Notes: generated by a model not told the origin, from the sequence alone. DNA of 64,000 nt from Vigna angularis (GCF_016808095.1 NC_068977.1:24205364-24269363); one strand, 5' to 3'. Shown: positions 31,700 through 44,594, counted from the stretch's first letter. Numbers and translations: made by a program.

Positions 31700-34600
31700 G
31701 GTCATATGTATATTCCCTCATTGTGATCTTCCCGAATTGCATGTACATCATCAACTAGAGGGTCGTAATCCAAATTTATTGTTGTTTTAAATGGATGGTT
31801 GTCAACAATATGAAGATTACTTAGATTCTCTTCTTTATCTTCAATTTGTCTTTTTTCCTTAAAGAGTAACATACCAATGGTCAGACGCAGGATCTTTGAC
31901 ATAAAAAACCTTACTTGCTTGATATGCCATTATAAATGGTTCGTCGCCATAAACAACCTTTCGAAAATCAACAGTGTGATACCATATTCATCTATTTTGA
32001 CACCACTCTTATTTTCAACCCACTTACATTTGAAGAGTGCAACAGAAAACTTAGTGTAATCAACCTCTCATATCTCTTATATTCTACCATAATATCTCAT
32101 TGATCCACTTACAGGATTTTGATCTTTGGATGTGGAAAATTGTAGCGACTCAGCTTCTAGACTAACGCCACTATTTTGTACTGTGCTTTTATCATTGTAT
32201 AGAATGTGCAATTATTAATTTCATAGCCTGTACAACATACAACATCAAACTTCAAACCATTTGCTAGCCACAACAAAGTCTCAGATGATCGTGATTCTTT
32301 CAAAACTTCATATTTGAACCAAGACAAGAATGTTCTGTTATTCTCCATCAACTGCCAAACCTCATATGTGTTGTTTAATATGTACAGATATGCTTGCATC
32401 AATTCTTCACGACTTTTCGTCACCACATTCACACCTCTGATGCTTTTAAATGTAGAACATCTATTCAACCATGATGTCCGAGGGACTCCTATCGGATTTG
32501 CTTTAGTCATATAATCAGAGCAAAAATCAATACTTTCTTCAGTAATATATCTTTCAATCATTGAACCTTCTGGACGATATTGAACCTTCAACAATACTTT
32601 CTTCACCATTTTTAAAATATTCATATAACGCTCAATAGGATACATCCATCTTAAGTATACTGGTCCACACAACTTGATTTCTCTAACCAAATGAACAAGT
32701 AAATGCACCATGATGTCAAAAAAGGATGGAGGGAAACACATTTCTAGGTGACACAAGATGATGATAATGTCGCTTTGAAGTTCATCTAACTTTGTAGGAT
32801 TGATGTCTTTACTACAAATTGTCAAGAAAAATGAGCACAATCGAGTTATGGTCTGCCTAACTTTATTGGGCAGAATTCCACGAATTGTCACTGGTAACAA
32901 TTGTTGCATTAAGACGTGGTAGTCATGAGACTTGAGTCCAACAAGCTTTAAGTCCTGCATTGACACTAAGCTCTAGATATTTGAAGAATATCCTTGTGGT
33001 ACCTTGATACTCTTTAAACAAAGGCAAAAACTTGTCTTCTCTTGTCTGGACATTGTGTAACATGCAGGAGGAAAATAAGTACGTTTACAAACTCTCTTGG
33101 TGCTAACTCTTCTCGGATCTTCATGTCAACCAAATCCAAACGAGAATTCACTCCATCTTTTGTTTTTCCCTGTGGATGTTTAGTAGTGTACCAATCAATC
33201 TATCACAAACATTCTTCTCTACATGCATGACATCTATGCAATGTCTAACATCTAACTTTAACCAATATGGAAGATCAAAGAATATTGATTTCTTCTTCCA
33301 AGAGGTCGTTATAGAAGACTTCTTGGACGTTTTTCCAAATACATGATGTACTCTATTAACTTTTTCAAGAACTTCAAGTCCAATAAATGGAATGAGTGCA
33401 TTGTCTTTCTCTTACTGTCCATTGAATGCTTTCTTTAACCTTCGATATGGATGATTAGATTATAAAAATATCCGATGATACATATACATTGTCTTCCTTC
33501 CGTGTTTTAATTGATGAGCTGCATTGTTTTCTTCACATATAGGACATGCTTTATGACCCTTCACGCTATACCCTGACAAATTATTGTAAGCTGGAAAGTC
33601 ATCAGTGGTGCAAAATAACATGGCATGAATCATGAAAGTTTATGAAGCAAAGGCATCAAATATTTCAACCCCATCAACCCATAACAATTTCAAGTCTTCA
33701 ACTAGTGGCCTGAGATAAACATTTATATCATTTCGAGACTGCTTTGGACCAGATGTCAACATTGACAACATCATGTACTTTCTTTTCATGCACAATCCAG
33801 AAGATAAGTTGTAAATTATCAGTATAACGGGCTAACAGCTGTGATTGGTACTTAAATTACCAAATGGATTCATTCGATCAATAGCTAAGCCAAACCTAAG
33901 ATTTCTACACCCTTGACCAAATTGGAGTAATTCTTGATCAATATTTTTCCATTGCTTTGAATCAGCTGGATGACTAAGCAGCCCATCAGTTGTTCTATCT
34001 GCATGCCATCTTAGGATTTTAGCGTCTTTCAGATTCGCGAACAAACGCTTAAGTTTTGCAACGAGTGGAAGGTACCAAACTAATTTCAAAGCAGAACAAT
34101 TCTTTTTTGTGTGCCACTATCTTCATTGTTGTTTTTTGCTTTGTATCGTGATAACCCACATTTTGGACACTTTGTCAAAACATCATACTCATTCCTATAC
34201 AATATGCAATCATTCGGACATGCATGTATCTGTTTATACTCCATAGTCATCGGACAAAGAATTTTTTTGCATCATAATTATGAGTGGGTAATGTATTTCC
34301 ATCTGGCAGCATTTCATTCAACAACGACAACAATTTTGTAAAACTCTTATCAGTCCATCCATTGCTCGCCTTTAAATTCATGAGCCTTAACACCGCTGAC
34401 AACCGTGTGAACTTAGTTGAACTGACATACAAAGGAGTCTCCGCATTAGTGGACATCGTTTCATACACATGCGCTTGGGCAAAAGCTTCTGTGCCAACAT
34501 CGTAGATCATGTCCTCTAAGTTGTCTTCTTCTAGTCGATCTTCCATATCCATGGTGGAATCATATACATTTTCAGTTGGAGAGATAGTTGAAAATTTTGT

Positions 34601-34700
34601 CGTCTCGTCGTGCCATATCCATGTTGTATAACTTCGTATGAAACCATCACAGATAAGATATTCCCTAATATTGGTTGCGTTCAACTTCCTCACATTCAAA
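31700..34700 (-). pseudogene. TNP2 transposase gene of CACTA element 3, decayed
   Basis: Order on the minus strand: an N-terminal block (IREYLICDGFIRSYTTWIWH, 34699-34247), tnp2 core start (CRNLRFGLAIDRMNPFGNLS, 34089-33832), tnp2 continuing (FPAYNNLSGYSVKGHKACPI, about 33600-33540; DVMHVEKNVCD near 33240), then a DUF4218 block (32966-32157; LMQQLLPVTIRGILPNKVRQ, CPP-like CFPPSFFDIMVHL, LRWMYPIERYM), and a DUF4216 block (ALFKCKWVENKSGVKIDEYG, 32040-31960, and IEDKEENLSNLH region to 31702). This domain string is that of plant CACTA transposases (PF02992). In-frame stops and frameshifts make it inactive. TNP2 catalyses excision and integration at CACTA ends. Confidence 0.85.
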
Positions 34701-36450
34701 TAGTTGACACAGGGACATCTAAACTTGACTTCATCATTACCACTTGTACTCGCATTACATTATGCAAATTGTATAAATTCTTCTACCCCTCTCTCGTACT
34801 CAATGTTGGTTCGTGGTAGATTAATCCACCCTTGATCCGTACGCATATTTACTGAAATTGTTTACACAATTTCAATAATCTTGAATGATCACTTTGATCG
34901 TTTTTGTATTCAAGGTGTGACCATATCCCATTCAAGAAGATTCACTTATTTTAGTTTATTAAACATATAAATTTTAAACAACATATATAAAATTTCACGA
35001 AATTTTTCCAGCATTTCGCATTTGTCTTCAGGTTACACGAAATGAAAGTGATTATAAATCATAATCAAATATGCACTCGAAGATCAATACAAAACACAAC
35101 TGCAAAATTTCATGAAATTTAAGACATGTATATTAAAATTCATATGTATTAATAAACTATGAAAATTTTATTACTCTTCTTAAATTGTCCAACCGGACAA
35201 TTCAAGATTCAATACTTGTAAATTAATATTATCATTTCCTTTCTATTGACTTTTAAAAGTATTTGTGTGGAGATAGTAAATAATTTTTGTATTGAATCTC
35301 AAACGGGAAACTAAGATTAATTCACAACAGCAATATATTCAACCAAACAAATAATTACATATGCAACATACAATATATTCAACCAAACAATGTATTGAAG
35401 AGAACAAATAATTACATGTTCATATTAAAAGGAAAATATTAAGAATAAGAACCTAGGTGTGTGAAAGTCGATCAACTATCGAGAATGTCCGCGTATAAAA
35501 CCTCACCACAAAAATACAATATCTAGACGAAAACAAATAATACATTAGTTAGTGTGTTAATAATTTAAATAATGAAATTATTTGTCATCCAATCATCACT
35601 TTTGAAGAATAACAAAAGTGATATTAACATTCATATATGAAAGAATCCAATCTTGTTTGAAAACTTGCACCACAACATTATAAACATCACAAAATAAAAA
35701 TGATAGAAATTGTCATTAAAACTAAAATTATAAAGGTGCATGCACACGACTATCATTCTTCACTAAAAACCACAACCCACAACTTTAATCTCATTATGAA
35801 AAAAACATACAAATTCAATAAAAACTTATCATGACTATTATGTAAAAACCATCACCATCCTATCATCATTACATATAAACAAAATTTTAAGAAAACTTAC
35901 CCCGAAGCCACGAGAAAGATGAACGTTGTGGAGGAAGCCGCCAAGGCCAACGGAGCGCGGAGCAACGGGGCGCGAAGCAACGGGGACAGAGCAGCGAGGT
36001 TGGTGCAGGGGCGACGGTGAGTGAAATGGAGGCGAGTGAAGATGGCGAAACGGAGGCACCGCGCAAGAGAGATGTTTCGCCTGAGAGCAATGGAGGCGAC
36101 GAAAAATGGAGGCGCCTGAGAGCAGAGAGCAATGGAGGCGGGGCGGGGAAGAAGAAAGAAGACGCAGTAGTTGCGGGGAAGTAGAAAGAGGAACAGTAGG
36201 GTAAAAAAATTTTACGCGTCTTGCAGGTAAGTAAGCTATACTACCTCGGTTTTCCTAATAACCGAGGCAATAGACATATATATGTCTTGGTTCATCTACT
36301 AACTGATGCCTATACTCATCTGAAAAAATAAAAAAAATATGAAATGGCATTTTTGCAATTATCTTCAAGTTATACGCCTCAGTTTGCCTCCCAACCGAGG
36401 CATAAAGACATTTTCACACCGGCTCTGAGTGAACCAAAGTCGTATGATTT
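34701..36450. other. 5' region and subterminal repeats of CACTA element 3
   Basis: 34830-35890 is AT-rich with no gene seen. 35895-36180 is a GC-rich block (AACGGGGCGCGAAGCAACGG) like those inside CACTA elements 1 and 2. 36235-36440 carries the inverted GCCTCGGTT repeats that would bind TNP1-type protein. Confidence 0.6.
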
Positions 36451-37319
36451 GAACAGAAAGAATTGGAAAGTTCCTTGAATCAGACATGTTGGACAGGAAG
36501 AACTTGTTGTAATCAATTTTATTTTATTAGTGAAACCTCATAAGTTATATAATTAAGGAATAATTGTATGTAGTCCAAGTTTAAGGTGGACCAGTATTAT
36601 TTCAATTTTGTGTTGTTTGAAAAAAATTGAAGACTCTCTTCAACCTTCTTCTATAATCTATTGTCCCAACAAACATATCAAATTAATCATTAACAAATAT
36701 TCATCATTAAGTAAATGATTTTATTATATCATAAGACTTATATTTATATTTTCATATTCAAATTTATTACACAATGCACTAACCCAAAAAAAATTTAAAT
36801 ATCAATAATTGTGTAATAACATGATAAAAATTATCCCACTATCAGAATCTTCTTCTCTCGGCTACAATAACAAAAAATATACACATATATGACTTTGTTA
36901 TAAGTGATAATACATTATACGAAATACTATAATGAAGATGCATGTCCAATTTAAAATCTCTATTGATCAAATATGATTTAAATACTTTGATCTATTAATT
37001 ATTAAATTTGTTTTTATAAGGGTCCTTAGCATGATCTTTTGGACAAGTGACATGATTTGAGCAACTTTGAAGTCTCTCATGTGTACTCCTAAGGGTTGGA
37101 ACACAAGAGAAAATTCACTTGCAAAAGACTGTTTGACATTCAAGCCAATAAGAGAGTTTAAACCTTTGAATAAAAAAGAAAAAGAATATGAGGTTAAGTG
37201 AGTATTCTAAAAAATATCAATTATTTTATAAGATTAACATGGATCATACACCTATGTTGTACTATCAAATAATATTATTAAAGTAATACTTACCTCAAAT
37301 TGGTAATAGGTTTAAACCC
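36451..37319. other. AT-rich intergenic DNA, nothing recognised
   Basis: No gene, terminal repeat or RNA signature found between CACTA element 3 and the MULE3 left end. Confidence 0.45.
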
Positions 37320-37448
37320 TCATTTGGTCCTCGTATTTGTTGGTCAATCTCAAGTGGGTCATCATTTTTTTTTCGGTCTCAATTTGGTCCATAAACTTGT
37401 AAAATTGAGCCAATTAAGCCCTCTCCATTAAGTTTTCAGTAACGTCGT

Positions 37449-38668
37449 TGATAACAGTTGAAAAACTATTATTTTTATACTTAATTTTGACCTTAAAGAC
37501 AACCTTTATGACTTAGAAATTAGCTTGAAATCATGTTTTTGCTTAAGTTTAGGAAATAAGAGAGTTTGATAGGTTTTATGCTTGGTTTTCCTTATTTTTG
37601 CAGGAATTAAGATGAATTAGATGAAAGAAGTTGAAGTAGTGAGGAGATGGACTCAGGAAAGGAAGTAAAAATGCACAAAGTCATAGCTGAGGGAAAAAAC
37701 TGCAGCTAAGCGTCAAAACTGAAGAGCCGCACTTACCGTTGAGCGCTAATTACCGTTGAGCGCCATTTAGTTTGGGCTTGGGCCTATTTTCGGTAATTTT
37801 TAGGAAGCTATATAAGGTTTTAGCCGAATTAGGGTTAGTATCTTTGGACAGAAAGAGGCGAAATCACACTTTCTTCACCCCTTGGAGGAGGATTTTGGAT
37901 GCTCAAGCTCTATTCTTCAACTTCTAGGGTTATATCTTTCATTCTTTCATTGTTTTTCATCTAGTTTCACCATGTGTATGGTGAACTAAACCTTCATTGT
38001 TGTTGGGGAATCGATGTAATCCGTTGAAACTCTCATGTATTGAATTGGTTCTATATTCTATATGCTTTCTTTCACTAATTGTTAGGGTTTTTCTTCTATA
38101 CTCTATGCATGTTTTGTTTAACTCATTCAATTGCATGATCATTGATGTTATTTCTATGGACACATATAAGTAAATCTAGATTTGAAGAAATTCTCCCAAG
38201 AGTAATATTGCCTAGACATAGGGATAGGAGGATTGGTTGCCTTTAAGCTTATGTGCGAATGTAATGCATGAATAATTGCTAGGGAGACAAGACATTGTAA
38301 ACTATTGATTAGGAGTAGGCTTTCTTCACCGACATATCGAGTTTAAGGTAAATTAGAAAGTGGCATTAACATTAATGAAGAAAGGTGACTTCTTGAATAC
38401 ATGAGAGTGGATAGGATGAATCGGAAACCCCAACAACATAATCATTCACATTATACATCAATCGTTTTTGCATCTTTCAAGTCCATTGATCAAAACCTTG
38501 CATTCATGTTTATTTTTCATAATTCAACAACAATATTTTTGTTTATAAGTCTAAGATAATCAACAAATCACATAATTGTTTAGGTCGTGAGTCCTTTGGG
38601 AAACGATACTTGGTCTTACCATTTTATTATTACTTGATACGATTTGGTACACTTGTCGAGGGTTAACA
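37449..38668 (+). repeat. 5' LTR of the gypsy element
   Basis: 1220 bases. TATA box TATATAAG at 37809-37816. Contains several TTGAGCGC motifs. Differs from the 3' LTR mainly by a block near 37670-37745. Confidence 0.9.
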
Positions 38669-38674
38669 AGTTTT

Positions 38675-38692
38675 TGGCGTCGTTGTCGGGGA
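38675..38692 (+). other. Primer-binding site, tRNA-Asp type
   Basis: TGGCGTCGTTGTCGGGGA six bases after the LTR; close to the TGGCGCCGTTGCCGGGGA pattern of Athila-like elements. Confidence 0.7.
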
Positions 38693-38822
38693 CTCGTGGT
38701 TTAACTATTCTATTTGTTTGACTATTGATTAGCTTTGACTTGCTTTTTTTATCTTTTTATCTTTTTACCTTTTTGTTTTATCTTTTTATCTTTTTGTGCT
38801 AACAAATGTTTTCTAGGGTTTT

Positions 38823-39641
38823 GTGCCTAATGCTTCCAGGATGCAATTCGGACAAGAATTTAACTATATGGGCACTCAATTCTACCAAGGTAATCTCAAC
38901 CACTGGTGGGAACCTCACTCAAGCATGGATCAAAGTCAATTTTGGCAAGCTGCCGGACAATTTGAGAACCAACCACAACAACAATGGCAGCAAGAAAGCT
39001 CTCTATCAAAGATGGATGACGTCTTTCAACAATTTATGCAAGAATCCATCTCCACTCAGAAAAACATTGAAGCATCATGTAAAAGGATGGAGATGCAGAT
39101 TGGTCACTTAATTGAGAGATTGGAAGATTTTGGGGTTGAAACTGAAGTTAACCCTAGGGAGGAATGTCAAGCCATTATCACTGGAAGTGACAAGACTTTA
39201 GATGAGAAAGAGATAGAGAGAAAAGAAAAAGAAGAGTTGAGTAAGAAAGATAAAGATGTAGAAAAAGAAAGAGAAGTGGTTGAGAGAGAAGAGAGAAAGA
39301 AAATTTGTGTGAAGATTAAGAAAGTGAGTGGAAAAAGAGAAGGAAAAAAGAAAGTGAGAGAAAAGGAAATTTGTGTGAAGATAAAGAAAGTGAGAGAAAA
39401 GAAAAAGAGAACGAGGGGAAAAAAGAAAGAATTATATGAAAAACCCCTTCCTCATCCAAAGAAGTATCATAGGAAGGAGAAGGAATTTGAGCCTTTTATG
39501 GAAATTTTCAAGAAATTGGAGATTAAAGTTCCTATGATTGAGACATTGAAACAGGTTCCTGGTTTTATCAAATTGCTGAAGAAGTTCAGCAAAAAGAAGA
39601 AAAAAAGAAGATGGAACTTGAGCTTTATTGGGTCAAGCTAG
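38823..39641 (+). CDS. Gag-like protein of the gypsy element
   Basis: Open frame of 272 residues. The N-terminal part is Gln/Asn/Trp-rich (NYMGTQFYQGNLNHWW, FQQFMQESISTQKNIEASCK), with a short coiled coil (MEMQIGHLIERLEDF), then a long Lys/Glu-rich charged region (150-230) and LPHPKKYHRKEKEFEPFMEI. EVNPREECQAIITGS is typical of the segment between gag and protease in Athila/Calypso elements. The frame ends soon after KLEIKVPMIETLKQVPGFIK, where protease and pol would follow but are deleted. Full-length gag proteins of this group are longer, so the N-terminal capsid part is reduced. Confidence 0.65.
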   Translation: MPNASRMQFGQEFNYMGTQFYQGNLNHWWEPHSSMDQSQFWQAAGQFENQPQQQWQQESSLSKMDDVFQQFMQESISTQKNIEASCKRMEMQIGHLIERLEDFGVETEVNPREECQAIITGSDKTLDEKEIERKEKEELSKKDKDVEKEREVVEREERKKICVKIKKVSGKREGKKKVREKEICVKIKKVREKKKRTRGKKKELYEKPLPHPKKYHRKEKEFEPFMEIFKKLEIKVPMIETLKQVPGFIKLLKKFSKKKKKRRWNLSFIGSS

Positions 39642-39945
39642 TGACGTTAAAAGAGCGTTTGCTGGGAGGCAACCCAGTGATTTAAGAACTTTTAATTTTT
39701 GGTTTGGTGATGTAATTTTGAACTTTTAGTATTTTTGTTTTGGTTATAAGTTTGTTACAGGGTTTACATCTACTGATGGATGTTAGGTGGAAGAGTATCT
39801 ACTGAAGGATACTATGTTTGTATACACCTACTGATGGGTGTTTGTAAGAAAGATTTGCACTTACTGAAGGGTGCTGGAGGATTTTGGGTTAGGCTTGTGA
39901 TGTTAAACAAGCGCTACCTAGGAGGCAACCCAGTTGATTGACTTT
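39640..39945 (+). repeat. Duplicated post-pol motif with ACTGATGG repeats
   Basis: GGGAGGCAACCCAGTGATTTA (39668) recurs as AGGAGGCAACCCAGTTGATT (39920), about 253 bases apart. Between them are four short CTACTGATGGATGTT-like repeats. GGGAGGCAACCCA is the usual sequence just after pol in Calypso/Athila elements, so pol was lost upstream of it. Confidence 0.6.
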
Positions 39946-40834
39946 ATCTTTGTTTGTCTGTTTTGATTCTGCTTTAGATGCATTATAGGGATTGAATGTT
40001 TGAGTGATGTGAGAAACTAAATGCATTGGGGTAGTGAGAGGCATTGGTAAAGGACACCTAGGGCGAGCTCGAAAGAAGAAGAGTTGAGGGCGCAAATGTC
40101 GCTACCGTTGAGCGCGAGTACTGTAGATTGGGTGAACTGTTTTGTTTTAATTGGGCTTAGCGAGATTTGGCCCATTAGGTCTCTTTTATACCCTAGGGCG
40201 CGTTTTGGTAGGCACTTTAAGATCTCACTCTTCCCACACACTCTCAAGCACTCTCCAAAGAGTTCTCTTCACTTTTCCCTTCTTCCCCTTCACAAAACCT
40301 CTCTTCCACTCACTTTTGCATCAAGTTTTTATCCAAGTTTGAGGTTTGGTCAGAGCATTGTTGTTGGGGGCTGATTTCTTCACATTACTAGAGCAATTTT
40401 CACTCATCTAGCATCTCCATCCAAGTAAGTATAATCATTTTACATTCTAGGTTTTTGAAAGCATGAATTGGTATGAACATGGTTGTCTAAGCATGATTTT
40501 TACGGGATTGTGATTTTTGTGCATGATTAGATGAATTAACTGCTGTTTGGATTGATTAAACCGCTTAATTTGGGTTTGGAACTAGGAAGATTCCATGTGG
40601 GTGGAGATTAGAACATTTTTAAGGCATTTTGCAAAATCTGCAGAATCGTCGCTCAGCAGAAATTTTCCCTGAGCGCTATTCTGGAAGACTGGTGTCTTGT
40701 GCTTTTTGGCTTACTGGTTTGATTCACAGGTTGCGCTGAGGGGTTCTGTTTGCCCTCAACACTGATAGGAATGGTTTTAGGGTGTTGTTTGTGGTTTACT
40801 AATTCTTAATGATGTTTCTTGTGGTTTGTGAATT

Positions 40835-42065
40835 GTGTTTGATGTAGGGATGGCCTCCTCATCGGGAAAGAGGATCAAGACTTTGGGATCAAAGAGAAAG
40901 GATAAGGAACCAGACCGCTCTTACTCCAACAAGTTCCTTTCCCGCAAGCATGAACGCCACTTCAATGTTGTACAAGATAGGAGGCTATTAATGGAAAGGA
41001 AGGCTGGACTGATACCTGATTTTGCTCCACGGTTTGGAGAGCAATTGGAGAACAAGAACTAGGGGAGGCTAGCCACTTACCCTACACCAGCTAACATAGT
41101 AGTGGTGAAAGAATTCTACATCAACGCAAGGAGGTTGGGTGATCATCTTGTTGAGATTATTTGAGCTATGTTAGAGGACATGCCATTCGGTATGACCCTG
41201 ATTCCATTAATAGATTTTTAGATACTGATTGGGCTAGTGAGCAATGTCAGTTTGCTCTAAATATGGAAGAAGGAGCAGACTTTGGTGATGTGTAGAGTGT
41301 GTTATGTGTGTCTAGAGGGCACTTTCAGAGAAACAGGAAGGTTGCAATTGTGAACATAAGGAGAGCTGATCTGACTCCTCTAGCAAAGTATTGGATGGCA
41401 TTTTCTAATGCTAATATCCAATCATGCTCACATGTCTCAAATATTACTGTCAGCAGGGTGCTTCTGTTATACTGTGTGCTCAGAGGGATGAGCATTAACA
41501 TTGGCCAGGTAATAGCCAATGAGATACAGGTGTGTGCAAATACCATGAACAATAAGGAACCTTTGGGGCATCCCTCTTTGATTACATACCTATGTGAGCT
41601 AGCTAGAGCGAATATCTCTACACTGCCATTTGAGAGGCCTAGGAATGCAATTAATGAGGCCTACTACAGACAGTATTGTGGCGGAGATGAGGCAGGTCAG
41701 CCAGTACCACCACGTCATCCTCGCAAAGGAAGAGGACCACCATAGGGAGTTGCATAGCCTCATGATGCAGAGTCGTTTCATATGAGAGATATGTATATGT
41801 CTCTTATAGATGCTAGGATGCAGTCCATCCACAAAGGGCAGGTGGCCACAACAGAGATGATCATTGGGATGTATGATACACCTCCAAGACATCGATGGAC
41901 CATGGAGGAGTTCAACAATGTGGTGGCATGGCCAGAGGAGCAAGTTTAGGAAGCTGGAGCAACTGAAGCTCCAACTGTGGATGATGATGAGGATGATGAT
42001 GATGAGTTTGAAGATGCTGAAGATGATGGAGAGGAGGAAGATTCAGATGACAACATGGGTTGATG
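40835..42065 (+). pseudogene. Env-like ORF of the gypsy element, decayed
   Basis: Begins MASSSGKRIKTLGSKRKD (about 40851), then SNKFLSRKHERHFNVVQDRR and, after stops, the conserved part ADLTPLAKYWMAFSNANIQS, INIGQVIANEIQVCANTMN and GHPSLITYLCELARANI (41299-41745). It ends in an acidic run of Asp/Glu (41970-42060). This is the PF20167-type env-like protein of Calypso/Athila. In-frame TAG codons occur at 41743 and 41755 and again near 41946, some where CAG would be expected, plus frameshifts before 41299. Confidence 0.7.
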
Positions 42066-43329
42066 AAGAGCTGAAATAGCATCTACTGATGGAGGCTATC
42101 ACCTCTAGAGCAGGATTTTTTTATCTTTTGTTTTGTACTGTTGAACTTATTTGCTTCTGTTATTAGAATAGGTTGTGATGTACTTAGTTTGAAACTTTAT
42201 CTGCTATGATGGTTTGCTTGTGATTTATGCATGATGAGTATTGCTTGATGATGCTTGGATATTGATTGATGTTGAGATTGTGCACTATATGCTGATATAC
42301 AGGTGGTTGTTCACAAGCTATGTGAACAGATGCATGATATTGTGATTGTGATTAAGATGCTATGCAGGATGTGTATGTAGAATGATTGAATGAGCCTATA
42401 TGTGATGTTTTGAAATCCAGAGTTTGTGATTGAATGGTATTACATTGAAAGCATGAATGACTTTGTCCAGGTTTCTATGATTGAATCACTTGCTTGTATG
42501 TATCATATGATCAAGGCCCTTTGTTGGTAACCCTTTATTAGCCAAATGCATGATTTTAGCCCAATAAAAGAGAGCACAATGTGTTCTATCCTTTGAACCC
42601 TTAGCTTTGAACATGATAGAAAACCCTTTTTGAAAAGCTTTACCTTGAGTTGAGTTGAAGATATCTTGTGGTATTGATAAATGTTCAAGTTTGGGGTTGT
42701 TGGGAATCATTGTATAGAAAGGAAATATGAAAAGCATTAAGCTAAGCATATGAAAAGCAAAATAAAAAGGAAAGAAAAGAAAGAAAAAGAAAGGCTCAAT
42801 GCAAAAGAAAGTTGGGAAGAAGGAAGAATGGTTGTGTTTAGATGATTCACTTAACTCAAGGATTTTGTGATCTAGAAAAACCAATTTTCTTGTTAGCCCA
42901 GCTACATTATAAGCCATAGAAAAGTCTATGTGATGATACTTGCTTGTGAATGTGTTTGATTGTGGTTAACTGAAAGGAAAAGTTGATTCATGTGACATTT
43001 GATAGTAGAGTGAATGAGTGACCTCTTATACACTTGTGTGTTTGAGTGAAACACTTTATCTGGTGAGGAAAGATTCCATGAGCACATGATTATATCTATG
43101 TTTAGTTAATTGATCATTCATAAGAATACCATTTGTTGGATAATATGTGATTATGTGAACACCAAAGCATGTGTGCATCTTGACTGAATTCTTTGTGATG
43201 AGATGATTTGAGTCATTACTTGTCTTGGAAAAAAGAGTTTTGAATGTGGTGAATCATTGTATGGATTGGTGGAAGAGTGAGTTATATCTTGTTTGCTTAA
43301 GGACAAGCAAAGTTCTAAGTTTGGAGTTG

Positions 43330-44594
43330 TGATAACAGTTAAAAAACTGTTATTTTTATACTTAATTTTGACCTTAAAGACAACCTTTATAACTTAGAAA
43401 TTAACTTGAAATCATGTTTTTGCTTAAGTTTTGGAAATAGGAGAGTTGGATAGGTTTTATGCTTGGTTTTCCTTGTTTTTGCAAGAATTAAGATGAATTA
43501 GATGAAAGAAGTTGAAGTAGTGAGGAGCTGGACTCAAGAAAGGAAGTAAACATGCACAAAAGAGGAGTCGTAGGAACCGCTCAGCGCAAATATTGCCGTT
43601 GAGCGACACTTTGAAGTCCCACAGTCACCGCTGAGGGGCAAAACTGCAACTGAGCGTCAAAACTGAAGAGTCGCACTTAACGCTGAGCGCCATTTAGTTT
43701 GGGCTTGGGCCTATTTTCTGTAATTTTTAGGAAGCTATATAAGGTTTTAGCCGAATTAGGGTTAGTATCTTTGGACAAAAAAAGGAGAAATCACACTTTC
43801 TTCACCCCTTGGAGGAGGATTTTGGATGCTCAAGCTCTATTCTTCAACTTCTAGGGTTCTATCTTTCATTCTTTCATTGTTTTTCATCTAGTTTCACCAT
43901 GTGTATTGTGAACTAAACCTTCATTGTTGTTGGGGAATCGATGTAATCCTTTGAAACTCTCATGTATTGAATTGGTTCTATATTCTATATGCTTTCTTTC
44001 ACTAATTGTTAGGGTTTTTCTTCTATACTCTATGCATGCTTTGTTTAAGTCATTCAAATGCATGATCATTGATGTTATTTGTATGGACACATATAAGTAA
44101 ATCTAGAACTGAAGAAATTCTCCCAAGAGTAATATTGCCTAGACATAGGGATAGGAGATTGGTTTCCTTTAAGCTTCTGTGCGAATGTAATGCATGAATA
44201 ATTGCTAGGGAGACAAGACATTGTAAACTAGTGATTAGGAGTAGGTTTTCTTCACCGACATATCGAGTTTAAGGTAAATTAGAAAGTGGCATTAACATTA
44301 ATGAAGAAAGGTGACTTCTTGAATACATGAGAGTGGATAGGATGAATCGGAAACCCCAACAACATAATCATTCACATTATACATCAACCGTTTTTGCATC
44401 TTTCAAGTCCATTGATCAAAACCTTGCATTCATGTTTATTTTTCATAATTCAACAACAATATTTTTGTTTACAAGTCTAAGATAATCAATAAATCACATA
44501 ATTGTTTAGGTCGTAAGTCCTTTGGGAAACGATACTTGGTCTTACCATTTTATTATTACTTGATACGATTCGGTACACTTGTCGAGGGTTAACA
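43330..44594 (+). repeat. 3' LTR of the gypsy element
   Basis: 1265 bases, matching 37449-38668 closely. It has an additional stretch (about 43559-43640) with CCGTTGAGCGAC and CGCTGAGGGG motifs that is shortened in the 5' LTR. Confidence 0.9.

Larger units (their letters stand above)
26754..36450 (-). mobile_element. CACTA element 3, remains of an autonomous En/Spm element
   Basis: Minus-strand coding remnants in the order expected for a plant CACTA element: transposase-associated N-terminus and TNP2 (34700-31700), TNP1/PF03004-like protein (31560-29640), Ulp1-protease-like exons (29640-29433 and 27090-26805). The right end (36235-36440) bears the same GCCTCGGTT/AACCGAGGC subterminal repeats as elements 1 and 2. 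No CACTAGT terminus is present on either side: the right end stops near 36450 and the left is cut by MULE2. A large LTR-like block (27090-29432) splits the last gene. Confidence 0.8.
37449..44594 (+). mobile_element. Athila/Calypso-like gypsy retroelement without pol
   Basis: Two long direct repeats, 37449-38668 and 43330-44594, both start TGATAACAGTT and end GGGTTAACA. A primer-binding site fits tRNA-Asp (TGGCGTCGTTGTCGGGGA, 38675-38692), as in Athila-type elements. The interior is 4.7 kb with a gag-like ORF and a decayed env-like ORF but no protease, RT, RNase H or integrase. Near the 3' end is AAGGACAAGCAAAGTTCTAA, usual ahead of such LTRs. It lies in the MULE3 left TIR border; flanking 5-bp repeats (GTCGT and TCTAA) do not match. 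It would depend on another element for reverse transcription. Confidence 0.85.
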
